Shown here one piece after another: positions 27,701 through 33,316 of a DNA stretch of 64,000 nucleotides. This DNA comes from CBDEGR01 sp965237895 (GTDB taxonomy: Bacteria; Acidobacteriota; Terriglobia; UBA7540; JAPUME01). A program made the position numbers and the translations under genes. The stretch's first letter is position 1. Each line of letters opens with the position of its first letter. The notes beneath the pieces are model-generated. The model was not told the DNA's origin. It ran no database searches and worked only from the letters and a program-made list of their open reading frames with translations. The stretch is from the NCBI GenBank assembly GCA_965237895.1, contig CBDEGR010000001.1:558001-622000 (forward strand), in the 5' to 3' direction.

Positions 27701-27837
27701 CGGTCGACGAATCATATTTGCTGGAGGTTATCGGCAGCGAAAATAAGGTCAGAAGCGTCCGTGATGCTCTAGAAGCGTTGAAGGAGGCGAAGTCGGCTGA
27801 TGTAGAAGATCTGCCCATGCCCAAACCAGCTACATGA
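24772..27837 (+). CDS. Caspase-like protease fused to a Ski2/Hel308-like helicase
   Basis: 1021 residues. Residues 1-235 form a peptidase C14 (caspase/metacaspase) domain: FIGIDKY start, catalytic His81 in GFSGHGS and Cys127 in DCCFSGG. Residues 280-760 form a superfamily 2 helicase: Walker A APTSSGKT (313-320), IIDELQ (Asp414/Glu415, in the DExH position), and motif VI NMVGRAGRLG (Arg654, Arg657). The rest resembles the winged-helix, ratchet and C-terminal helix-hairpin-helix parts of Hel308-type enzymes (SLLVHLPAS, DYLNLRRAGL). In known defence systems such as Hachiman a related helicase senses DNA and controls an effector; here a protease is fused to the helicase. I infer that DNA sensing unlocks proteolysis and leads to cell death or dormancy. 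It is surrounded by IS debris and has no clear operon partner. Confidence 0.85.
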   Translation: MSFRSLFIGIDKYRSALISDLCCSARDAQALHGLFGDTFGTGGSVFLTNGQATRAAILDGISELGHQAKPEDVVVIGFSGHGSDSHHLITHDSDPFNLDTTAIHLDELTELFTRIPAGNLILFLDCCFSGGAGAKVFNAPVVTKSPESAEALLSKISGKGCLIFTAGTATQEAIEDRRKGHGLFSFYVIQALRGAGNAVKADSISLLSLVAFVTRSVVNAARDMRHEQEPTLKGVVEGDLTFPVLTPGPILEGFFPETGPVKVGPDIDGLVGFGFPEEILESLKSVIPSLNQLQQDAINVSGVLRNHHVVVSAPTSSGKTLIGELAALHGYTKGERSYMLLPLRALVNDKYDEFVSKYGKFGLRVIRSTGEISDQNDTLLRGKFDIALLTYERFASLALTLPHIMRQVGVVIIDELQVITDLNRGANLEFVLTLLKSQRFVGIEPQVITLSAVIGETNGFEHWIGGGLLKSEQRPVPLDEGLVDMSGAFRFIADDGTEKRLDNYVRPEYRKGSSQDIIIPLVAKLVSAGEKVLVFRETKPIVRATATYLQKNLRLPPAAETLNLLPTGDPSVASAQLRECLEAGIAFHNADLDREERQAIETTFRDPNSSLKVLVATTTLAMGVNTPAWSVIIAGLEHPDAPYSVAEYKNMVGRAGRLGFTQKGKSLLVAPTTADAYKLWTTYVEGEPEPLLSRFADQEPLSMICRVLATAASSKVNGLSEQELIDFIQSSFAAHKKKQLMDAESLSRMIARLLDAGLVEQLNDRYRLTELGKVAGELGIQVESVVRIARALKDLPREALSGPTLLAAAQTSVELDQVIFPVHKKSVKERARWQGAIRQQNLPPSVQRELQATDDSNYTARCKRLSSVLMWIDGVALNRLEASLLVHLPASNAAGPIRASAERTRDLLGVAAHIGIFVSRDTDVGLDAEVESLATRLELGIPEDIVWLAGEVKRGLERGDYLNLRRAGLTSVEVIEAVDESYLLEVIGSENKVRSVRDALEALKEAKSADVEDLPMPKPAT

Positions 27838-28055
27838 GGCAAGCGTTGTTGGAAACTGCGATTGCCGTTTCGGGCGAGTTTTCGTCGTTGCTCCGCTGGA
27901 GTGTGGGCGGGATCGGCAGGGCAACGGAGGAGCGATTTCGAAACGAACCCTGGGTGGTTCTTGCGAAGTTCCGTTTTGCATCTGACTCGAAGATTCCCTC
28001 CCTGGATTGGTACCCTTGCCATCTGTCGTCGTGGTCACACCTACTAGGCTGTTAG
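27834..28055 (+). CDS. Possible small ORF overlapping the caspase-helicase stop
   Basis: 73 codons whose ATG overlaps the upstream stop (ATGA), suggesting translational coupling. The sequence (MRQALLETAIAVSGEFSSLL start, EPWVVLAKFRFASDSKI middle) matches nothing I know. It ends at the border of an IS3 fragment, so it may be a truncated partner gene or chance. Confidence 0.3.
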   Translation: MRQALLETAIAVSGEFSSLLRWSVGGIGRATEERFRNEPWVVLAKFRFASDSKIPSLDWYPCHLSSWSHLLGC

Positions 28056-28282
28056 CAGAGTCAGGCGAGACTGGGCTCCTGGAGAACTACTGCTATCCAA
28101 GGGAGCTCGAGCAGGCGATCGGTGAGTTCGGCGAACACTACAACCATCACCGGTACCATGAATCACTCAACAACGTGACCCCGTCCGACGTCTTCTTCGG
28201 ACGTCATCAGGAAAGACATCTTCTCCCGAAGGGAGAGAATCAAGCTGCGGACCCTGGCTCAACGCAGAATCGCCAATCCTAG
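28056..28282 (+). pseudogene. IS3-family OrfB C-terminal fragment
   Basis: Encodes LENYCYPRELEQAIGEFGEH and YNHHRYHESLNNVTPSDVFF, the C-terminal part of IS3-type integrase cores, then switches frame to RRERIKLRTLAQRRIANPR. It lacks the catalytic Asp residues and is a remnant. Confidence 0.75.
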
Positions 28283-28283
28283 G

Positions 28284-28463
28284 ACTGACCTGTTCTTCCG
28301 TCCGTACCCGCAAGTCCTGAAGATACTCTCCGACGACAATCGGCAGCCCCGACCAAGCCAGAGGCGCATAATCGTCGACCAGCTTTTCGAGGGTGGGACC
28401 ATCGATAAACTCAATCTTCCGAGTGCTGTATTTTTGGAAGATCTTTTTGGGATTTATATACAA
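28284..28463 (-). pseudogene. C-terminal remnant of an unrecognised gene
   Basis: On the minus strand a coherent piece reads LYINPKKIFQKYSTRKIEFI followed by DGPTLEKLVDDYAPLAWSGL and an end near QDLRVRTEEQ. The IEFIDGPTLEKLVD pattern is reminiscent of C-terminal parts of restriction-endonuclease-like proteins, but I cannot assign it. It is bounded by IS debris on the downstream side. Confidence 0.35.
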
Positions 28464-28507
28464 TCGTAACCAAAGTCGCGGATCAGTTATTTTTGAGGGG
28501 CTTATAT

Positions 28508-28750
28508 ATGAAAGTAACCGGCCACTGGCCGTGGAGGTGGTTGTATAGTCTCCTGCGAGAGCAACTTGGTAAGACCCTGAACGTGGCCGGCTTTCCAGGC
28601 TTCGTTCGGGAGTGCGACTACGAATCGAAGAGCCTTGACGTCTCCGTGCGCGTGCGGATCAGCCCGCTGTTCACCGTCATCACGGTGCGGGGCGTGGACG
28701 TCTACTTCTATCGTGTGACTGGCAAAATTGACGGCGTGGGGTGGGCCTGA
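28508..28750 (+). CDS. Hypothetical 80-residue protein
   Basis: ATG 28508 has a GAGGGG Shine-Dalgarno at a good distance. The product starts MKVTGHWPWRWLYSLLREQL and ends with VDVYFYRVTGKIDGVG, with a beta-rich middle (LDVSVRVRISPLFTVITVRG). The stop TGA lies in the IS_B end (CCTGACCGG), so the natural C-terminus may have been longer. Family unknown. Confidence 0.5.
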   Translation: MKVTGHWPWRWLYSLLREQLGKTLNVAGFPGFVRECDYESKSLDVSVRVRISPLFTVITVRGVDVYFYRVTGKIDGVGWA

Positions 28751-28830
28751 CCGGCCCTTTTTGTACCAGCTGAAGTGAGAGAGAATCTCACGAAGGAGGA
28801 AGCTGGAGATGTCGATCAGGAAGTACAAGG
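28747..28830 (+). repeat. Second IS_B left end
   Basis: CCTGACCGGCCCTTTTTGTA and the following AAGTGAGAGAGAATCTCA match the IS_B left end at 18870, up to the first codons of orfA. Confidence 0.75.
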
Positions 28831-28961
28831 CGGAACAGGGCGAACAAAGAGCGGCAGGTCCGACCCAGGATGACCCGCCGGTGAAGGCCGAAATGCAGTA
28901 CATCGAGAACGCTCTTGTCAAGTTGGACACGGCGATTGTTGCGAAGTACGGCGCAGACTGA
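28809..28961 (+). pseudogene. Chimera of IS_B orfA start and ICE gene tail
   Basis: The first ten codons (MSIRKYKAEQ) are an IS_B OrfA start. The next part (RAAGPTQDDPPVKAEMQYIE, later KYG) is homologous to the tail of the replication-relaxation-like gene at 48273 (KAEGPTQDDPAVKAEMQQIE). It documents a recombination between IS_B and a relative of the resident element. The 50-residue product is unlikely to be functional. Confidence 0.6.
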
Positions 28962-29262
28962 GCCCCGCTTCGCGGTAGAGCCGCTCCACACGCTTGTGAT
29001 TGCAGCGGCTCTCGCGATTCAGCAGCACGCACAGCCGCGGCGATCCGTAGCGCGGATGCTCCTGCGCCAACTCGATCAAGCGGCGGCGCACGGGCTCATC
29101 CCTCTGGGCCCTGCGCGAACAGTAGCGCTGACTGGACACGGCGATCTCCGGCAGCCCGCAAACATGGCGCTCGCTCAACTGCGGCAACGCTTGCCGAACC
29201 CGCTCGACATCGGCTCGCGCTTGCCTGACCTGCGCCTGACTGCCTACGAGCTGTAGCCGTTT
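28962..29262 (-). pseudogene. IS3-family OrfB N-terminal fragment
   Basis: The minus-strand frame encodes QRYCSRRAQRDEPVRRRLIE, LAQEHPRYGSPRLCVLLNRE and CNHKRVERLYREAGLSLRR, the HTH_21 part of IS3 OrfB. The catalytic core is absent. Near 29265 the sequence GGGGCTGTCCTAGCTAAGG looks like the end of yet another IS. Confidence 0.75.
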
Positions 29263-29399
29263 TTTTCTAGGGGCTGTCCTAGCTAAGGGTGATTCTGTCT
29301 CGATTTGATCCATGTCTTCAATTGGTTAAGCAGTGTCCGGTGGTTACCGCCATTGAAGCGCCATTCGCCACTCCTTCAGGAAGAGGTGAAAACTCTGTC

Positions 29400-30536
29400 A
29401 TGAGCGACCAAGACGCATTCGAGCGCATCCTGGCGTCGTTGTACGACGCCATGCTGGACGACGCCCGCTGGCCGGCCACCTCGGCCCTGATTGACGAAGC
29501 CTGCGGCCTGACGGGCAATGCCCTCTTGGTCGGCGAAGGCCCGAAGGACGACCTCCGGGTCCTCTTCGTGGGGCTCTACTACCACGGACAGCGCCGAGCA
29601 GAACTGGAGCGCGAGTACCTCGAAGTCTACCATCCCACCGACGAACGCGTACCGCGCTTCCGGCGACTGCCCGACAGCCATCTGGTGCGTATCAAAGACC
29701 TGTACACGGCCGAGGAGTTGAAGACCTCGCTTGCCTACAACGAGATATTACTCCGGGGCAAGTATCAGAATGGCTTGAACGTGCGCCTGGACGGGGCGGA
29801 TGGCTCCCATATGACTTGGGGCCTCGGCGATCCCGTGGCCTCGGATGGCTGGGGGTCTTCCGAGATTGCGATGATCGAGAGGCTGCTGCCCCATATACGG
29901 CAATTCATCCGCGTCCGGCAGGCGCTGGTCCGTGCCGAGGCACGCGACACCACCGTGACCGCGCTGCTGGAGAACCCCCGGATCGGCGTCCTCCACCTGG
30001 ACCGGCGTGGGCGGATCCTGGCGGTCAATGACCGCGCCCGTAGCATCCTGCGAGACGGCAATCAGGTGTTGGACCGGAACGGGGTGCTGCATGCCCGCGC
30101 GCCAGCCGATCAACTCCGTCTGGAGCGACTGCTGGCAGCCGCACTGCCGTCCTCCGGGGCCGTTGCGGTCAGTGGGTCGATGCTGCTGGGCCGCTGGTCC
30201 GGGTCGCCGCCTTTGGTGCTGCACGTCAAACCCGTGGGTATCCCGCAACCGGACTACGGAGCGCGGCACGTGGCTGCGCTGGTCCTGATTGTCGATACGG
30301 AGAGCCGGCATCGGATCGATCCCGAGTTGGTGGCCGCGACCCTGGGGCTGACGCCGGCCGAGAGTCAGGTGGCGGTCTGGTTGGCCGAAGGCCAGAGCGT
30401 GCGCAAGATGGCCGAGGCGAGGGGGCTCACGCACGGCGCCATCTATTGGCACCTGAAGCAGATCTACCAGAAGCGGGCCATATCCCGGCAGGTGGACCTG
30501 GTGCGGTTGGTGCTGTCGATCGCCGAGTTCGGGTAA
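29400..30536 (+). CDS. LuxR-type transcriptional regulator with PAS-like domain
   Basis: 378 residues from ATG 29400, preceded by AGAGGTGA; an earlier in-frame ATG at 29289 lies in IS-like DNA. The middle contains a PAS-like segment (IGVLHLDRRGRILAVNDRAR). The C-terminus is a GerE/LuxR helix-turn-helix: LTPAESQVAVWLAEGQSVRK with MAEARGLTHGAIYWHLKQIY. The N-terminal 200 residues are like those of other single LuxR regulators and may sense a ligand. It lies upstream of the recombinase and large surface protein on the plus strand and could control them. This is an inference from position. Confidence 0.85.
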   Translation: MSDQDAFERILASLYDAMLDDARWPATSALIDEACGLTGNALLVGEGPKDDLRVLFVGLYYHGQRRAELEREYLEVYHPTDERVPRFRRLPDSHLVRIKDLYTAEELKTSLAYNEILLRGKYQNGLNVRLDGADGSHMTWGLGDPVASDGWGSSEIAMIERLLPHIRQFIRVRQALVRAEARDTTVTALLENPRIGVLHLDRRGRILAVNDRARSILRDGNQVLDRNGVLHARAPADQLRLERLLAAALPSSGAVAVSGSMLLGRWSGSPPLVLHVKPVGIPQPDYGARHVAALVLIVDTESRHRIDPELVAATLGLTPAESQVAVWLAEGQSVRKMAEARGLTHGAIYWHLKQIYQKRAISRQVDLVRLVLSIAEFG

Positions 30537-30911
30537 CTGCGGCGCTATCGGCGTCCTTGCTGGCCAACTCGTTGAAGCACCGACCCTTTTCCCCTTCCGA
30601 ATCTACCAATCTTGGCAGTGACTGGGCGCCGTAGTTGCGCTATTGAAAGCCTTTAACCTATAGGGGCTTGACGGCAAACAGCCTCGCAGGGTGCTCTCTC
30701 CGGTGCCGCTGACCCGTCCCACAGACCGGCTCCCCGGTGAGCGAAAATCCTCTGACTGGAACCCGTTACTCGGGAAAACCACGGCTCGGAGGATCAGGGG
30801 GATAGGGTACGAACAGCGCTCCCTACGCAGCAGTTCGGTGCCCAAACTGGGAGTAAAGGGTTCTCGCCCGATCCGGGTCAAGAAGGGGGCCAAGATGGTC
30901 GCCAGGGAATT
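30537..30911. other. Intergenic between regulator and recombination site 1
   Basis: No gene is recognised. A stretch at about 30795-30815 (GGGGATAGGGTACGAACAGC) weakly resembles the intergenic GGGTAGAAACAGG motif. Confidence 0.35.
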
Positions 30912-30945
30912 TTTACTCGCGATAACTGGAATTATCGCGAGTAAA
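30912..30945 (+). other. Lox/dif-like recombination site 1
   Basis: Perfect 14-bp arms TTTACTCGCGATAA and TTATCGCGAGTAAA enclose the asymmetric 6-bp centre CTGGAA. Arm and spacer lengths fit core sites of tyrosine recombinases (XerCD dif: 11+6+11). The matching site 2 has the centre in reverse. Confidence 0.8.
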
Positions 30946-31129
30946 CACCAACTCTGCGCCAACCTTGCATATTATACAAATGCCGCACCGTAATCCGCAA
31001 TAGCAATCACGTTCGATCGTAACCCACTGAAATCGCTTGTGTTTTATTCTGGAAACGCCACGTCCGGCGGTGTGACGACGGCTGGCCGCGATGCCCCGTC
31101 GCGGCGGATGGTAGCAAAAACGTCGACTT

Positions 31130-31146
31130 TTTGCTCGCGATAACTG
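31130..31146 (+). other. Recombinase half-site
   Basis: TTTGCTCGCGATAACTG equals one arm plus the first three centre bases of site 2 read in reverse, then diverges. It lies inside the putative invertible segment, downstream of the recombinase gene. Confidence 0.6.
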
Positions 31147-31246
31147 CCGAGAGGGGTGAGGGCGCCGTTTGGGACGGCCGCGGGCGAGCCTATACCCCGG
31201 CCGTGCGCATCGGCGTCACGACCCGTAGACCTCAGGGTGGGCCTTT

Positions 31247-32230
31247 TCAGCGTTGCTGCCGCTCGGCCAGTTGTGCCGCGCCGCTGCGCCGCGCCAGCAA
31301 CCGTTCCCCGTACCGCTGAACCATGCGCGTGCTCTTCCACCGGCCGGACTGCAGGATGGCCGGCAACTCGATGCCACAGGCGATCATATCCTGAACCGGC
31401 CCGACCCGCGTGCTGTGCCCGGCCAGGGCGCCCACGATCTCGTCGGAAAGTCCGGCACGTCGCGCCATCCTCTTGTAGATGCGCGGCACCTGGCTCGCGT
31501 GGAGTTTTTCCCCTACCGTGCCATCCTTCCGAACCGAACGAAACAACCGCCCCCCGCCGACACCGCCGCGTTCGAGCCATGCCTTGACGAGCTGCACGGT
31601 GTCGCGCGCCATATAAAGCATCGCACCCTTTCCGTCCGCATCGGTCTTGCTCGACCGCACCAGCAGCGTAGCGGAGCCATCGACTTCCACCAATAAATCA
31701 GACACTTCCAGCGACACCAGCTCGGACCGCCGCAGCAGAGTGTCATAGGCCACCGCCAGCAGCGCGCGGTTCCGGGCGTCGATCAGCCGGTCCCCGGCCG
31801 CCTCCAGCAACCGGTTCCGCAGCGGCCAGGTAAGCCCCTGGACCTGCGCCTGCCGGCGTCCCCGGAGCCGGTGCATCCGTTGCAGGGCGAAGCGGACGAC
31901 GGCGCTCTCCAGCGGATTCGTCTGCCGGAGCGCCTTGTGCAGGGTGGCGATGCTGGAGACGTAGCGGCGCACCGTGGCCGGGGCCTTGACGTGCGCCATG
32001 TCGTCGATGAAGGCGACGACGGTGGCGGCGCTGGCGGGCAACTCCGCCTGGACGTGTTGCCGGCACCAGGACGCAAATATCTCCACGTCCGCCCTCAGCG
32101 CGCGTTCCGTGTTGCTGCTGAAGGCGCCCTTGGCCGCTTCGAAGTAGGCGGCCTGTTGGTCCCCCACCTCCGCGGCGTGTTCAACGCCTGCAAAAAGCTG
32201 GAAATCGCATCTCGTCTCTGCAATCAGCAT
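31247..32230 (-). CDS. Tyrosine recombinase (putative DNA invertase)
   Basis: 327 residues. The catalytic set can be read: Arg168 (LLRRSELVSL), Lys195 (RSSKTDAD), His272 and Arg275 (GHSTRVG), Trp298 in place of the second His (GRWKS) and the nucleophile Tyr307 (MVQRYGE). The N-terminal SAM-like core-binding domain (NTERALRADVEIFASWC) is present. The start ATG 32230 has GGAGAA upstream. The gene lies between two inverted 34-bp core sites, one only 37 bp upstream of its start, so it probably recombines these sites and may repress itself there. Relatives integrate elements; here the inverted arrangement favours inversion. Confidence 0.87.
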   Translation of the reverse strand: MLIAETRCDFQLFAGVEHAAEVGDQQAAYFEAAKGAFSSNTERALRADVEIFASWCRQHVQAELPASAATVVAFIDDMAHVKAPATVRRYVSSIATLHKALRQTNPLESAVVRFALQRMHRLRGRRQAQVQGLTWPLRNRLLEAAGDRLIDARNRALLAVAYDTLLRRSELVSLEVSDLLVEVDGSATLLVRSSKTDADGKGAMLYMARDTVQLVKAWLERGGVGGGRLFRSVRKDGTVGEKLHASQVPRIYKRMARRAGLSDEIVGALAGHSTRVGPVQDMIACGIELPAILQSGRWKSTRMVQRYGERLLARRSGAAQLAERQQR

Positions 32231-32266
32231 CGGGCGTTCTCCGGGTCAGTCGAAAAAACCGCTCAT

Positions 32267-32300
32267 TTTACTCGCGATAATTCCAGTTATCGCGAGCAAA
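32267..32300 (-). other. Lox/dif-like recombination site 2, inverted
   Basis: Arms TTTACTCGCGATAA and TTATCGCGAGCAAA (one mismatch, 32297) enclose TTCCAG, the reverse complement of the site 1 centre. Sites 1 and 2 are therefore in opposite orientation, 1.3 kb apart. Confidence 0.8.
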
Positions 32301-32369
32301 AAGCCTGTCTCCGTAGTGGTCTGGCTACAGTGGACTATAGAACTGAATAGGACGAAAGGAGAGCCGGAG

Positions 32370-33010
32370 ATGCGTTTACAACGACAAGTCGAAGCGGCCA
32401 GCGGTTACACCGTGAACGGCGACGACCCTGGCGTTCAATCGCCGGACCGCGGCATGACACCACCGGACTTCGGCACGGCCCATCGGCCCGTCGGGGGCAG
32501 GCCCCGTCACCGGCCTGCAAAGCGTTCGATTCGGAGGTTGCCCGCCCGGTCGTCGGTAGGCGCCGCTATCCGCCGCGCGGTGGCGGCGCTGCTGGCCGGT
32601 GCGACGGCGAACGCGCAGACCGTCGTTTTCGAAGCCACCCTGACCGTGGGAGCGGGTGGAAACAGCTACAAGGATGGTCCCAGGGGAGCTAGGACAACAT
32701 CAGCGAGAGGGAATTCTCGTACAAGGGAGAGACATTTCGGTTGACGAGCGTGAGGCGAAAATCCCGCTCACTCCAAATCGCCTTTGACCTGGGTAATTTC
32801 GATAACCTCAAAACGGACGTGACGTTTCGTGCCGGTCAAGTGGGCGGGAATGATCAAGACGTTCGCTCTCTCAAGCACCCTCGTAACTGTGACTGCTACG
32901 ACAGATTTGCTTTACACGAGTGCACGCCTGAACTGGGAATGGTGGCACGTCGTCACCGTCATCCGAGCCAGCACGGAACCTGGCGCACCAAAAAACCAGA
33001 CGGCGACGAA
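32370..33010 (+). pseudogene. Remnant N-terminus of a secreted surface protein
   Basis: ATG 32370 follows AAAGGAGAG and opens a frame with a late signal peptide (AVAALLAGATANAQ) and the mature start TVVFEATLTVGAGG. The sense then moves to a second frame (FSYKGETFRLTSVRRKSRSL, AFDLGNFDNLKTDVTFRAG) and a third (FALSSTLVTVTATTDLLYTS). These pieces form the small beta domain often repeated at the start of Calx-beta autotransporters. At least two indels have destroyed it. Confidence 0.6.
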
Positions 33011-33049
33011 GATTCTCGTGGGCACCGCCGAGCAACTTCCCTGGGCAAT

Positions 33050-33262
33050 CACCACGGCGACCGCTTCCTGTGTTCAAGTAAGGTCGCGCGGCTCGGGCGC
33101 GCCCTCGATGCCCGCGAGGCCGAATGGCCCGAAGCCGTTTCCGCGATCCGGTTGCTTGCGTTGACCAGTCGCCGGCGAGACGAGGCGATCAATCTACCCG
33201 ACGGCAAGACCGGCCCGCACGCGGTGCCGATCGGCGAGGCCGCCAGGGCGCTTGGCTGTGCC
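33050..33262 (+). pseudogene. Tyrosine integrase fragment with internal deletion
   Basis: In the frame that later becomes the autotransporter, the segment WPEAVSAIRLLALTSRRRDE and then NLPDGKTGPHAVPIGEAARA matches the catalytic-domain start of phage integrases, with the stretch between them shortened. No nucleophile Tyr remains. Confidence 0.55.
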
Positions 33263-33316
33263 CGGCGTGCGCAACCTCCACTTTCTTGCACTCCGGGACG
33301 GGCCGCGATCCAACGA

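Noticed and set aside
30912..30945. Rho-independent terminator
   Set aside because: The stem is long but flanked by A/T on both sides without a T run, and an almost identical inverted copy exists at 32267, which fits recombination sites.
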